Assembly: GCA_030699385.1 (NCBI GenBank) | Contig: JAUYMY010000076.1 | Span: 1 to 54,809 of the forward strand | Source of the DNA: Methylobacter sp. | GTDB taxonomy: Bacteria; Pseudomonadota; Gammaproteobacteria; Methylococcales; Methylomonadaceae | Direction: 5' to 3' | DNA: 54,809 nucleotides | Shown: piece by piece, positions 1 to 8,578 of the stretch | Position numbering within the stretch: the stretch's first letter is position 1 | How the letters are laid out: every line of letters begins with the position of its first letter | The notes under the pieces: model-generated | Databases searched by the model: none | Told to the model about the DNA's origin: nothing | The model's input: the letters and a program-made list of their open reading frames with translations, nothing else | Position numbers and translations under genes: made by a program

Positions 1-95
1 AAATGAGCTGCATATGAGAAAAAACTGTATTTTCGAAAAAAATGCCACGCCGGACGACTTGAGAATCGCTTGGATTCGGAATATTTTCACAGTCT

Positions 96-183
96 CTCCG
101 GCGTGGGAATTCAGTACGCAACGCTCCAGCGTTGCGGGACGCTGGAGCGTCTGACACTGCATTCCCACGCCGGAGCGTGGGAA
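96..183. repeat. Nested inverted repeat upstream of modB
   Basis: A perfect 15-bp inverted repeat (96-110 with 161-175) encloses a second perfect 10-bp inverted repeat (121-130 with 141-150). The right arm also forms its own hairpin, TTCCCACGC with GCGTGGGAA (162-183). The stretch 1-288 has no convincing gene. A looser relative of the same motif is visible at about 241-258, and another at 11540-11557. This is seen directly in sequence; that it belongs to a REP/MITE-like dispersed family is inference. It sits about 100 bases before modB and could affect the leader of that transcript. Confidence 0.75.
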
Positions 184-288
184 CGATAAATCTTAAGGCG
201 CGCACGGCACGCCCTACAACAGCAGACATTTCCGCGAGTTCCCAAGCTGGAACGTGGAAACAAACAAAATAACCAACGGAGCGATTTT

Positions 289-975
289 ATGCTAAGCCCT
301 TCCGATCTCGGCGCATTGTTTTTAACCTTCAAGGTCGCCGGCATCGCGACCGTGTTGATGCTGCTGTTCGGCACGCCGTTGGCCTGGTGGCTGGCCCGGA
401 CGCGTTCTTCGTGGAAAGGCATTATCAATGCCGTTGTTGCATTGCCGCTGGTACTGCCGCCGACGGTGTTGGGCTTTTATTTGCTGGTGCTGATGGGCCC
501 GGCCGGAGCGGTTGGTAAATTCACAACCTGGCTGGGTCTGGGTACATTGCCGTTTACTTTTTCAGGCCTTGTCATCGCCTCGGTGTTGTACTCGCTGCCG
601 TTTGTCGTGCAACCGCTGCAAGCCTCGTTTACCGCCATCGGTGAACAGCCTTTGGAAGCCGCCGCTACTTTGCGCGCGAGTCCATTGGATACCTTTTTCA
701 GCGTGGTCATGCCGCTGGCGAAACCCGGCTTTTTGACCGCGGCTATTTTAGGTTTTGCGCATACGGTCGGGGAATTCGGCGTGGTGCTGATGGTCGGCGG
801 CAATATTCCAGACAAGACCCGCGTGGTGTCGGTGCAAATCTACAACCATGTCGAGGCGCTGGAATACAGCGAAGCGCACTGGCTGGCGGGGGGCTTGCTG
901 TTGTTCTCGTTCAGCGTGCTGCTGGTGCTGTACACTGCGCTGAAAACACAGCCGGTCGCGCATCCGCTTAAATAA
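289..975 (+). CDS. modB: Molybdate ABC transporter permease ModB
   Basis: Inner-membrane permease of the ModABC importer; it forms the channel through which molybdate delivered by periplasmic ModA passes, powered by ModC. The 228-residue product has the usual ModB length, about five hydrophobic segments, and a cytoplasmic coupling loop around residues 123-142 ([20 protein letters not shown]), the EAA-type contact with the ATPase. The ATG is preceded by a GGAG-type ribosome site (about 276-280). It lies 13 bases ahead of modC, so the two are surely cotranscribed. modA is not in the window and should lie just upstream. Family assignment is secure from the gene pair. Confidence 0.95.
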   Translation: MLSPSDLGALFLTFKVAGIATVLMLLFGTPLAWWLARTRSSWKGIINAVVALPLVLPPTVLGFYLLVLMGPAGAVGKFTTWLGLGTLPFTFSGLVIASVLYSLPFVVQPLQASFTAIGEQPLEAAATLRASPLDTFFSVVMPLAKPGFLTAAILGFAHTVGEFGVVLMVGGNIPDKTRVVSVQIYNHVEALEYSEAHWLAGGLLLFSFSVLLVLYTALKTQPVAHPLK

Positions 976-988
976 TCGAGTTACGAAT

Positions 989-2065
989 ATGACTACAATC
1001 CAAGCCCGCTTCCAACTCGACTACGGCGACTTTAAACTGGACGTCGATTTAAAACTGCCCGGCACCGGCATTACCGTGTTGTTCGGCCATTCAGGCTCCG
1101 GCAAAACCACGTTGCTGCGCTGTATTGCCGGGCTGCAACGCGCGCCGCAAGGTAAGCTGGAAATCAACGGCCATGTCTGGCAGGACAGCGAACGCAATAT
1201 CTTTTTACCAACTCATCAACGATCATTAGGCTATGTGTTCCAGGAAGCCAACCTGTTTCCGCATTTGACGGTGCGGGATAACCTGAATTACGGCTTGAAA
1301 CGAATCAAACAAAACTCGGGCATGGTTAAGCTGGAGCAAACCCTTGAATTGCTCGGCATCGGTCATTTACTTGAGCGCATGCCCGGCCACTTGTCCGGCG
1401 GCGAACGGCAGCGGGTCGCCATCGCTCGTGCCTTGGCGCTGAATCCCGAAGTCCTGCTGATGGACGAACCGCTGGCGTCGCTGGACTACAAGCGCAAACA
1501 GGAAATCCTGCCGTTTTTAAGCCGCCTGCACCAGCAGTTGGATATTCCGGTGCTGTACGTCACCCACTCCCAGCAAGAAGTCGCGCAACTGGCCGACACG
1601 CTGGTAATCATGGAAGACGGCCGGGCGCTGGCTTCGGGGCCGCTGTCGGAAACGCAAAGCCGTCTCGACGTGCCGCTGGCGCAAGACCGCGAGGCCGCCA
1701 CCGTTTGGCAGGCGACCGTCGCCGAACATGAAACCGACTATCATCTGACGCGCGTCGATGTTGTCGGCGGCTCGCTGAGCCTGCCGGCGGTTGATGCCCC
1801 GGTCGGTACGCGATTACGGGTACAGATTTATGCCCGTGATGTCAGCATCGCGCTGGAAACGCCGATTGCGACCAGCATCCTGAATGTGCTGCCCGCCACC
1901 GTCACCGGCATCGCCGATGGCCGGGAAGGCCAAACTGTTGTTCAAGTTCAGATCGGCAATCAGGCGCTGCTGACGCACATCACCCGCAAATCGGCGCTGA
2001 TGCTGGATTTGCAGATCGGCATGGCGGTTTACGTGCAGATCAAGGGTACATCGATATTAAATTAA
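989..2065 (+). CDS. modC: Molybdate ABC transporter ATP-binding protein ModC
   Basis: ATPase subunit that drives molybdate import with ModB. The 358-residue protein shows Walker A GHSGSGKTT (residues 33-41), Q-loop Q85, signature LSGGE (135-139), Walker B LLMDEP (156-161) and the switch histidine H193. The C-terminal part (about 290-358) is a Mop/TOBE domain that in this family binds molybdate and inhibits transport when the cell is replete. The length matches full ModC. It is followed 14 bases later by a separate molbindin, and a decayed copy of its first third lies at 2541-2880. Confidence 0.96.
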   Translation: MTTIQARFQLDYGDFKLDVDLKLPGTGITVLFGHSGSGKTTLLRCIAGLQRAPQGKLEINGHVWQDSERNIFLPTHQRSLGYVFQEANLFPHLTVRDNLNYGLKRIKQNSGMVKLEQTLELLGIGHLLERMPGHLSGGERQRVAIARALALNPEVLLMDEPLASLDYKRKQEILPFLSRLHQQLDIPVLYVTHSQQEVAQLADTLVIMEDGRALASGPLSETQSRLDVPLAQDREAATVWQATVAEHETDYHLTRVDVVGGSLSLPAVDAPVGTRLRVQIYARDVSIALETPIATSILNVLPATVTGIADGREGQTVVQVQIGNQALLTHITRKSALMLDLQIGMAVYVQIKGTSILN

Positions 2066-2079
2066 TCCAGGAGTTCATC

Positions 2080-2535
2080 ATGAAAGCAAGCGCACGCAAT
2101 CAATTTACCGGTACCGTCAACGAAGTGCTTATCGGCGCGGTCAACGCCGAAGTCCACGTCGTTTTAAAAGGCGGAGACACTATTGTCGCCTCGATTACCA
2201 AGGAATCCGTCGAAACCTTGGGCATCAAGATCGGCATTGAAGTTGTCGCCCTGGTCAAAGCTCCGCAAATCATCATCGTTACCGATTTCGGCGGCTACCG
2301 GCTGTCGGCGCGTAACCAGTTGCAAGGCACGGTCACCCAAGTTAAACCGGGCGTAGTTAATGCCGAAGTCGATATTGAGCTGAAAGGCGGCGAGCAGGTT
2401 GCCGCCACCGTCACCAACGATAGCGTCGAAGCCTTGGGCCTGGGCAAAGGCAAACCGGCCACGGCGGCGTTCAAGGCCGGCGCGGTGATTTTGGCTGTTG
2501 CGGGTGGCGGATTCAACTCCGAAATGCAATCCTAG
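2080..2535 (+). CDS. Molbindin, two tandem Mop/TOBE domains
   Basis: Small cytoplasmic molybdate-binding protein of the ModG/Mop type, thought to store or buffer molybdate. The 151-residue product is two copies of one Mop domain, residues about 4-68 and 77-141, each starting SARNQ and each followed by a VNAEV segment and a T-(K/N)-(E/D)-SVE segment. Tandem Mop domains assemble into oligomers with oxyanion sites at the interfaces. A strong ribosome site (CAGGAG) precedes the ATG. It is cotranscribed with modBC, which supports the role. Di-Mop ModG of other bacteria is the closest named match; I leave the symbol open. Confidence 0.9.
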   Translation: MKASARNQFTGTVNEVLIGAVNAEVHVVLKGGDTIVASITKESVETLGIKIGIEVVALVKAPQIIIVTDFGGYRLSARNQLQGTVTQVKPGVVNAEVDIELKGGEQVAATVTNDSVEALGLGKGKPATAAFKAGAVILAVAGGGFNSEMQS

Positions 2536-2540
2536 TGCTC

Positions 2541-2880
2541 ATGCGGCTTCCAACTCGATGAAGACGACTTTAAACTGAACGTCGATTTAAAACTGTCCGG
2601 CCTGCATTACCGTGTTGTTCGGCCATTTCGGCAAAACCACGCTGCTACGCTGTATTGCTGGCCTCCAACACGCGCAGCAAGGTAAGCTTGAAATCAACGG
2701 CCAACGCTGGCAAGACAGCGAACACGGCCTGTTTTTGCCCACTTATAAGCGCCCCTTGGGCTATATGTTCCAAGAAGCCAATCTGTTTTCGCATTTGACG
2801 GTGAAAGATAACCTCACTACGGCCTGAAGCGGATCAAACAAAATTCGGGCAAGGTCAAACTGGAACAGGCCGTTGAGCAA
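2541..2880 (+). pseudogene. Decayed duplicate of the 5' third of modC
   Basis: This stretch aligns with modC from about codon 6 to codon 118 but cannot encode a working ATPase. A two-base deletion near 2600 shifts the frame, the P-loop has lost two codons (GHFGKT instead of GHSGSGKT), a one-base deletion near 2815 shifts the frame again, and homology stops near 2880, before the signature motif and Walker B. It begins six bases after the molbindin stop, so it looks like the remains of a tandem duplication whose other end was lost when the AT-rich cassette to its right arrived or rearranged. The longest open stretch is 2612-2827. Confidence 0.92.
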
Positions 2881-2893
2881 CCCATATAAAAAC

Positions 2894-2916
2894 TCCCACA
2901 GCTCTCCCATTACAGC
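2894..2916. repeat. Left copy of a direct repeat flanking two unknown genes
   Basis: The stretch TCCCACAGCTCTCCCATTAC recurs nearly unchanged at 4104-4127. The two copies bracket the small genes at 3067 and 3422. The surrounding stretch 2881-3066 holds no gene; it is AT-rich and carries a ribosome site (CAGGAGA, about 3054-3060) for the gene at 3067. Confidence 0.6.
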
Positions 2917-3066
2917 TTAATTTCATTACCTGATAATACACAACATGCCGCAGAGAGTGGTTTCAAGGTTAAGTATTTCAATATTTGAACAAGTTTTGCG
3001 CATAACCGAGTTTCAAAATTAACAAGGTATTACGCAAATGGCGTATCAAAAATCAGGAGAAGTCTA

Positions 3067-3363
3067 ATGCCAGCTGTCATCAAATTTTCTACATGCTTAC
3101 CGGCAGATATTTACCGCAAACTGGCAGAAACCATCCGAACTCCCTATAGCGCTGCACCTAAAGGAAAGTTTGATAGAGGGGCAATGGCTGATTGGGTAAA
3201 ACATTCAGCGATTGCCACCATCGAAGGCAAGGCAAAACAGGATGCGATGAGACAATTTCTTGTCGCCAACGGACTGCAAGCCGAATTCGAACAATTTAAT
3301 CAGCGACTTCAACAAGAAGCTTTGACGCAGTTATTGGGTTATTCAAGTGCTGAAAACGAATAA
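3067..3363 (+). CDS. Hypothetical protein, 98 aa
   Basis: I do not recognise this 98-residue protein. It is predicted soluble and largely helical, with no signal peptide or membrane segment. The ATG follows a good ribosome site (CAGGAGA, seven bases upstream). The N-terminal part (KFSTCLPADIYRKLAE) could suggest a ribbon-helix-helix-like DNA binder, but that is weak. It opens the AT-rich cassette and is followed by another unknown gene on the same strand 58 bases later; both lie between near-identical direct repeats at 2894 and 4104. A small accessory or phage-derived protein is the most cautious description. Confidence 0.6.
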   Translation: MPAVIKFSTCLPADIYRKLAETIRTPYSAAPKGKFDRGAMADWVKHSAIATIEGKAKQDAMRQFLVANGLQAEFEQFNQRLQQEALTQLLGYSSAENE

Positions 3364-3421
3364 TCATAGCGCCATAGTATTACAAAATATCCCAGACTCA
3401 ACCGGCTACGAGGACACCATC

Positions 3422-4054
3422 ATGATTGATGAAAACCAAAAAAATGCAAAAATGGAAAACCCTGTTGTAATGCAGGATGACAGTATCCGTGATTTTGGCA
3501 AGAGAGGCCAAATTCAAAAAGAAACAACTTTTAACGGCAACGGTTTTCATATTAAATTTTTCCTGATAACCGGAAAAATCCTGGAGGTTGCTGTTGTCCG
3601 GAGCAGTCCTATCTATGACCAACTGGCTTCGCGTGGTGCTATTGAATATGTTGGCAACAGTGTGGCCGGTGTTTACAGTGATAAAGAAGGGCTACACCCG
3701 GAAGATTTTGAATTGGGTATTGAAAACGCCTTGGCGCAACTGGCTAGCGCTCAACTGAATACGCGCAAAGTCGCTGATAATCTAAAAGGATACGGAGATT
3801 TGATTCGTGCCATACAGCACCTGCGTTCGTTACAGGTCGATGAAGATGGCCGACGTAAGTTTTCTGACGAAGAATGTAGCTACGAAACCGTAAAAGCCTT
3901 CGTATTGAACAGTGATGAAGAAACCAACAAAACCCGTATGGGCAATGAAGCCATCAAAGCCTTAATTGAAGAGTATAAGCTTGAACGGCAACGGGCCAGA
4001 ACGGAAAAAGCCAAAGCCCGTTCAGCCGAAAGCAATCTGGATGGCTTACTTTAA
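3422..4054 (+). CDS. Hypothetical protein, 210 aa
   Basis: Unrecognised soluble protein. The reading frame stays open back to a GTG at 3347, which would overlap the previous gene by 17 bases; I prefer the ATG at 3422, giving 210 residues. The N-terminal half alternates hydrophobic beta-type stretches (HIKFFLITGKILEVAVV); the C-terminal end is a charged helix (LERQRARTEKAKARSAES) that could be a coiled coil or nucleic-acid contact. The style is reminiscent of phage or plasmid accessory proteins, but no family can be named. It lies in the segment bounded by the direct repeats at 2894 and 4104. Confidence 0.6.
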   Translation: MIDENQKNAKMENPVVMQDDSIRDFGKRGQIQKETTFNGNGFHIKFFLITGKILEVAVVRSSPIYDQLASRGAIEYVGNSVAGVYSDKEGLHPEDFELGIENALAQLASAQLNTRKVADNLKGYGDLIRAIQHLRSLQVDEDGRRKFSDEECSYETVKAFVLNSDEETNKTRMGNEAIKALIEEYKLERQRARTEKAKARSAESNLDGLL

Positions 4055-4103
4055 AAAACGTAGTAATCTGGGTGCTGGACGCCCGTTATCGACGGGCAAC
4101 ATT

Positions 4104-4127
4104 TCCCACAGTGCTCCCATTACAAGC
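4104..4127. repeat. Right copy of the flanking direct repeat
   Basis: Near-identical to 2894-2916 (one extra base and two or three changes). Just before it, at 4081-4097, is a short hairpin GCCCGT-tatcg-ACGGGC that may end transcription of the gene at 3422. The rest of 4055-4222 holds no gene; a ribosome site for the next gene (GGCAGG) lies near 4210. Confidence 0.6.
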
Positions 4128-4222
4128 CAAACCCGCCAAGGCAAAATGGCTAACAGAAAAAACAACAAGCGTTGATCGACAACGCCAAACTTACCTAAAC
4201 AACTCAACAGGCAGGTCAAACC

Positions 4223-6583
4223 ATGCAACAAAATTCAACTACTTCAACCGCTGCTTTACAACAACTGGCCGACAATGGTGATGCACAAGTGCAATTCGAT
4301 CTTGCTCATCGCTATGCCTGCGGAATCGATGTTGTACCGGATGTGGCGCAAGCCCTGTACTGGCTGAATCAATCTGCAGAACATGGTTTGGTTGAGGCGC
4401 AGTTGTTTTTGGGGATTTATCACGCAACATCGAGTGACCTTTTCAGTGAACCACTTCTGGGCAAAGAAAAAAATTATTATCAGATAATTTATAACTGGGT
4501 TACCGCCGGAAAACTCGGATTTGTTGAACCTAGTGCTGACCTAGATTTTAATCATTTTAAAGGTGAACCCTCTCCCAGTAAAACACACACCTTAACTTTT
4601 GCATGGTTCACCAAAGCCGCCAGCCAATATTGCGCCGAAGCGCAATATTGGCTGGCGCGTTGTTATGTCGCAGGCCTGGGGTGTGAGCAAAGCGATAAAC
4701 TTGCTTTTGACTGGTTTAAAAAAGCAGCTGAACAAGAATTTGCTGACGCCTATTATCCTTTGGCATGTTGTTACCGTGATGGCAAAGGTGTGGAGCTAAA
4801 TGAGCATTTGGCTTTTGAGTGGATCACAAAAGCGGTTGAATTGGCCGATACGTATTTTGCAGAGAACAAAACTAAAATTGGATATAGCGTTCAGGTAGCC
4901 GAAGTGTATTACTTCTTGGGCGATCTATATGCGCAGGGCAAAGGTATTGCGCAGGACGATGAACGAGCGTTTAAGTTCTATAAACTTGCAGCGAATCGTG
5001 GCGTTCCCCGTGCTTATCTCTTAGTGGGCAATTTAGCGGCTCAAGGCAAAGGCTGTGAAAAAAATGAAGAATTAGCGTTTAAGGCTTATAAATTGGCAGC
5101 CGAACGCGATGAGGATAATCAAGCTGATGCGGCATGTCGTCTAGCACTATGCTATTTGCATGGATTAGGTACTAAGCAAAATGATGAATTTGCTGATGAA
5201 TGGTTTAAGAAATCTGCTGCTCAAGGAAAAGCGGAAGCTTCCTATTGGTTAGGTTATATGAGTGAGCATGGATTTGATCCTTACAATAACGAGAGGGATG
5301 AAGATGAAATAGATGTTTGGACTTTCGAGTATTACCGTACTGCTGTCGAACGGTTTGAACACGCCCAAGAAGAAAGTGAAATCAAATATCGTGCTTTTAA
5401 AGCTTTAGCCGATTGCTTTGAGGCCGGTAGAGGTACTTGGAAATACCAACAGGAAGGCAATAATCCTACTGATTTCAAACAAAAAGCGGAGCAACTTTAT
5501 CAAAAAATAGGTCGAGAAAAATTGGCCCAACTCGATGAAGAAGAAATTCTTACTATTTCACCGCACTCACGAAAAGCGATTGAGCTTTTACATCAAAGGA
5601 TCGCAATCCATATTTCAAAAGGAGAATTTGATTTGGCAAAACAATTTGTTAAAGAAGTATTCGTAAATTCGGATTACAAAGAAACAAGCATGAAAGAAAT
5701 TGCTCTGGCGACTATTAAAAAATCAGAGGAAAATCTGTTACTTTACAAAGTCTTGCACGAAAAAGAAAAAGAAATGCTGTCTTTCTTTACCCACACCATG
5801 CGCAATGCCCTCGCCACCGCCCCAGAATCCTTAAGACAAGCCATCCGCTTACTGGGTAGCGAAGACTACGAAAAAAATCAAAAACACTACGAAGCTATTA
5901 ACGAAATCACTGCGCTCTTCTCCACTATCACCTTAACCGATTGCTTAATAGACACCTTTAAACAATCCATTTACGACACCGAAGAATTTCAACGCGCCTG
6001 GCAACAAGACCACACCGGCGACGCAACCCCCGAATGGTTTATCGCCGCCGCATTGCGCCAATCCCTCAACCGCATCATCTTTATGGAAGATGCCACAGGC
6101 TTACGCAAACTCATCAACAATCAAGGCGAATTAATCAAACCCACCCGCAAAGCCTTTATTGAACAGGTTTTGCCGTTGGACACAAATCAACGTGATGTCG
6201 AAAAATTCTACCACTGGCTGCAATCCATCACCGCGCTTGAAGTCAACATCGAAAAAAGCAGCGTGCAATTTGGCGCAAATCAAATTAAATTCTCGCTCAT
6301 GTTTGCCATTAGCTCAGAATTAATCCTCAATGCGTTAAAATACTGGAGTGGCACAGGAAAAATTCAAATTGATTGGCGTGTAGAATCAGAATACTATCTT
6401 TTTAGCGTTAAAAACGCCTGCAAAGCTAACGCCAGCAGCCAATTAGCCGGCACACATAAAGGACTCGCTTTTATTAATCGCCTGATTGAATTATTAGGCG
6501 AACAAGCGCAATTTAATTGCTCTGCCAATGAACAACTGTTTAGCGCAGAATTAAAACTCCATAAAACCTTATTAGAAGGCTAA
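4223..6583 (+). CDS. Sel1-repeat protein with C-terminal histidine-kinase-like module
   Basis: Large predicted cytoplasmic sensor (786 residues, no signal peptide or membrane segment). Residues about 15-430 are Sel1/TPR-like helical repeats with typical units such as AQYWLARCYVAGLGCEQ and ADAACRLALCYLHGLGTKQN, suited to protein recognition. A helical linker leads to FFTHTMRNAL (521-530), which resembles the kinase H-box with H524 as candidate phospho-acceptor, and a diverged ATP-binding domain with N-box-like SSELILNALKY (697-707, E699 and N703) and a glycine turn GTHKGLAF (743-750). The next gene begins three bases later and carries a receiver domain, so the two probably form a phosphorelay. 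The kinase call is by motif; the D-box is not clear. The layout recalls the TPR-kinase sensor of the Detocs defence system. Confidence 0.75.
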   Translation: MQQNSTTSTAALQQLADNGDAQVQFDLAHRYACGIDVVPDVAQALYWLNQSAEHGLVEAQLFLGIYHATSSDLFSEPLLGKEKNYYQIIYNWVTAGKLGFVEPSADLDFNHFKGEPSPSKTHTLTFAWFTKAASQYCAEAQYWLARCYVAGLGCEQSDKLAFDWFKKAAEQEFADAYYPLACCYRDGKGVELNEHLAFEWITKAVELADTYFAENKTKIGYSVQVAEVYYFLGDLYAQGKGIAQDDERAFKFYKLAANRGVPRAYLLVGNLAAQGKGCEKNEELAFKAYKLAAERDEDNQADAACRLALCYLHGLGTKQNDEFADEWFKKSAAQGKAEASYWLGYMSEHGFDPYNNERDEDEIDVWTFEYYRTAVERFEHAQEESEIKYRAFKALADCFEAGRGTWKYQQEGNNPTDFKQKAEQLYQKIGREKLAQLDEEEILTISPHSRKAIELLHQRIAIHISKGEFDLAKQFVKEVFVNSDYKETSMKEIALATIKKSEENLLLYKVLHEKEKEMLSFFTHTMRNALATAPESLRQAIRLLGSEDYEKNQKHYEAINEITALFSTITLTDCLIDTFKQSIYDTEEFQRAWQQDHTGDATPEWFIAAALRQSLNRIIFMEDATGLRKLINNQGELIKPTRKAFIEQVLPLDTNQRDVEKFYHWLQSITALEVNIEKSSVQFGANQIKFSLMFAISSELILNALKYWSGTGKIQIDWRVESEYYLFSVKNACKANASSQLAGTHKGLAFINRLIELLGEQAQFNCSANEQLFSAELKLHKTLLEG

Positions 6584-6586
6584 AAC

Positions 6587-7918
6587 ATGAATGTGCTTTG
6601 GATTGAAGACTTTGGTGGTTTACAAGCAGGGAAAAATATTTTAAATCAAATGTTTGGCGATTTATTAAGTTTTGATGTGTGGGATAATGATTTATTTAGC
6701 CTGAAAACGAGGCCATCCGATTTAAACGAATTTTGCACCCAACAAAAAAGCCTGCATACCGTTTATTTATGCCGTAATTACTTTGATTATGCCGAATTTA
6801 AAGAAAATCATGCCATTCTCAATAAAATTGATACCGTTATTATTGATGTTCGTTTAGATAATGGTGAACATGTTGATTTAGATAAAGACATTCCAGAATC
6901 CTACACTGATAAAAGTAAATTTCACGAAAATGGCGGATTTTATGTTTTTAATGATTTAATTCATTTAGGTGTACCTGCTGAAAGAATGTGTTTTATGACG
7001 GGTGAAAAAAACTCAATTGATGCTTTTAAGAAAAAATGCAGCGAAATTTATATTCCTGAAGTGAAGGCTTTTGAGAAAAAAGATATTGAGTATGAAAATT
7101 TAAGAGAGTGGATCAAAAAACAGGAATCGGATTATATTAAATTGCGGCGTGGCGTTATTAAATCCTGTGATTTTTTGAAATCCTATATTGAAAAAGACGA
7201 CCATAATATTCAGTTCAGAGATTTTATAAAAAAAGAAAACAGTCACGAAATAGCCACAACGGATATAAACAATTATCTCGATACGTTAGCGCAATTTTTC
7301 CCGATAAAACAACCAAATGACCAAGCAGCCCTCAATGCACAATATCGACTATTTTTAAGAACGCTGGTGCATGAATGGGAAGAAAATATTGAACCCAACA
7401 GCTTAAAAGAAAAATATGCCGGTGATTTAAGCAAAATCCGTGATATTTATACTTTTGCATGGCTAATGAAAATGACCCGCAACTGGGTATCTCACGCTAA
7501 TTTACTTGAACCGTTAGACCATCAAACCATTGCTTTTTTATTCTTGGTTAATATGCGAGCCATGTTTAAATTACCAAAAGCAAATCAACCTTATGAAGAA
7601 ATTTTATTAAGCTGTATTTCGCCATCACCCGCCGATAATCTGCAAAATTTAGATGACGATATTAAATACGCAGAAGAATGTGTTGATGGAATTTTAACGG
7701 GGTTAAATAAAAATGAAACGGGGCATTTTGGCAATAAAATTAATGCCATTTATAAGCAAAATACCGGCAATACCGATGCTGAACTACATGATTTTAAAAA
7801 GTTTTTATTGCAATACTTTTGGATTAATCAGAAATTCAATTCAAGAAATTTAACCTCGCCTTCCAACGATTTTTTACCGACACTGGCGCGGCATATCTAT
7901 AACCGCAGTTTTTCTTAA
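6587..7918 (+). CDS. Receiver-domain protein with C-terminal HEPN-like RNase motif
   Basis: Unusual response-regulator-like protein of 443 residues. The N-terminal 170 residues keep the receiver pocket: acidic E7-D8 after strand one (NVLWIED), D87 in TVIIDVRL as phospho-acceptor, T138 in CFMTG, and K164 or K165 in AFEKK. A long insertion follows D87. There is no winged-helix output domain; the rest is helical and contains TRNWVSHANLL (297-307), an R298-N299-x3-H303 motif matching the catalytic R-polar-x3-H pattern of HEPN RNases. By inference the upstream Sel1 kinase controls this nuclease by phosphotransfer. Its ribosome site lies in the end of the upstream gene and the gap is three bases, so translation is probably coupled. 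Receiver call good; HEPN call rests on one motif and its helical setting. Confidence 0.72.
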   Translation: MNVLWIEDFGGLQAGKNILNQMFGDLLSFDVWDNDLFSLKTRPSDLNEFCTQQKSLHTVYLCRNYFDYAEFKENHAILNKIDTVIIDVRLDNGEHVDLDKDIPESYTDKSKFHENGGFYVFNDLIHLGVPAERMCFMTGEKNSIDAFKKKCSEIYIPEVKAFEKKDIEYENLREWIKKQESDYIKLRRGVIKSCDFLKSYIEKDDHNIQFRDFIKKENSHEIATTDINNYLDTLAQFFPIKQPNDQAALNAQYRLFLRTLVHEWEENIEPNSLKEKYAGDLSKIRDIYTFAWLMKMTRNWVSHANLLEPLDHQTIAFLFLVNMRAMFKLPKANQPYEEILLSCISPSPADNLQNLDDDIKYAEECVDGILTGLNKNETGHFGNKINAIYKQNTGNTDAELHDFKKFLLQYFWINQKFNSRNLTSPSNDFLPTLARHIYNRSFS

Positions 7919-7931
7919 TAGGGCGAAAATC

Positions 7932-8168
7932 ATGCAAACATTACAACTCACTACCCACATAAGCCAAAACGCACAACTTCATTTAACCCTGCCGCCTGAA
8001 TATGCCAACCAAGAAGTCGAACTCGTTGTTATTATTCAACCCAGCCCAAACACACGCGAAAAACAAAACTGGTTAGCGTTTATTAATCAAACGTATGGCT
8101 GTTTAGCCGACGACCCGATAGATCGCCCGCCGCAACCGGCACTCAATGAAATTGAAGCGATACTATGA
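7932..8168 (+). CDS. Putative antitoxin of a PIN-domain toxin-antitoxin pair
   Basis: A 78-residue protein with an N-terminal beta-rich part (residues 1-35, TAHISQ-like strands typical of swapped-hairpin or similar antitoxins) and an acidic, proline-containing tail suited to wrapping a toxin. Its stop overlaps the start of the following PIN gene by four bases (ATGA), the usual coupling of such pairs. It starts 13 bases after the receiver-HEPN gene and probably shares its transcript. Family assignment is by context; the protein itself is not distinctive. Its leader (GAAAATCATGCA) is shared with the antitoxin at 9128. Confidence 0.7.
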   Translation: MQTLQLTTHISQNAQLHLTLPPEYANQEVELVVIIQPSPNTREKQNWLAFINQTYGCLADDPIDRPPQPALNEIEAIL

Positions 8169-8566
8169 ACTATTTATTGGACAGCAACGCCTGCATCGTC
8201 TTTTTAAACAAACGCTCTGATAAATTAAAACATCGCCTGGAATTATGCCAGCCTGAGCAAATCCTTCTTTGCTCGGTTGTCAAAGCCGAATTATTTTACG
8301 GCGCAATGAAAAGCCAAAATCCAATCTCCAGTTTAGCGAAAGTCGAAAATTTTTGTGCGCATTTTCATTCGCTGCCTTTTGATGATAAGGCCGCTTTAGA
8401 GTATGGCAAGATTCGCGCTGAACTGAGTGCAAAAGGTCAGCCGATTGGCGCAAATGATTTTATGATTGCGGCTATCGCGTTAGCAAATCAAGTGACCTTG
8501 ATTACCCATAACACCCGCGAATTTAGCAAAGTGAGCGGTTTACTATTGGAAGATTGGGAGCTTTGA
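8165..8566 (+). CDS. PIN-domain RNase toxin, VapC type
   Basis: Ribonuclease toxin of 133 residues, the usual VapC length. It carries the PIN acidic residues: D6 in LLDSN, E42 in VVKAEL and D98 in GANDFMIAA, followed by the strand TLITHNTREF. VapC proteins cut tRNA or rRNA at a metal site made by these acids and are silenced by the cotranscribed antitoxin, here the gene at 7932. The fourth acidic position is replaced by the N/T/R/E cluster common in this subfamily. Family is secure; the RNA target cannot be read from sequence. Confidence 0.93.
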   Translation: MNYLLDSNACIVFLNKRSDKLKHRLELCQPEQILLCSVVKAELFYGAMKSQNPISSLAKVENFCAHFHSLPFDDKAALEYGKIRAELSAKGQPIGANDFMIAAIALANQVTLITHNTREFSKVSGLLLEDWEL

Positions 8567-8578
8567 AAGGTAAAAATC

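Noticed and set aside
3347..3421. N-terminal extension of the gene at 3422 from a GTG at 3347
   Set aside because: It overlaps the previous gene and has no ribosome site; the ATG at 3422 is the simpler start, though the extension cannot be excluded.
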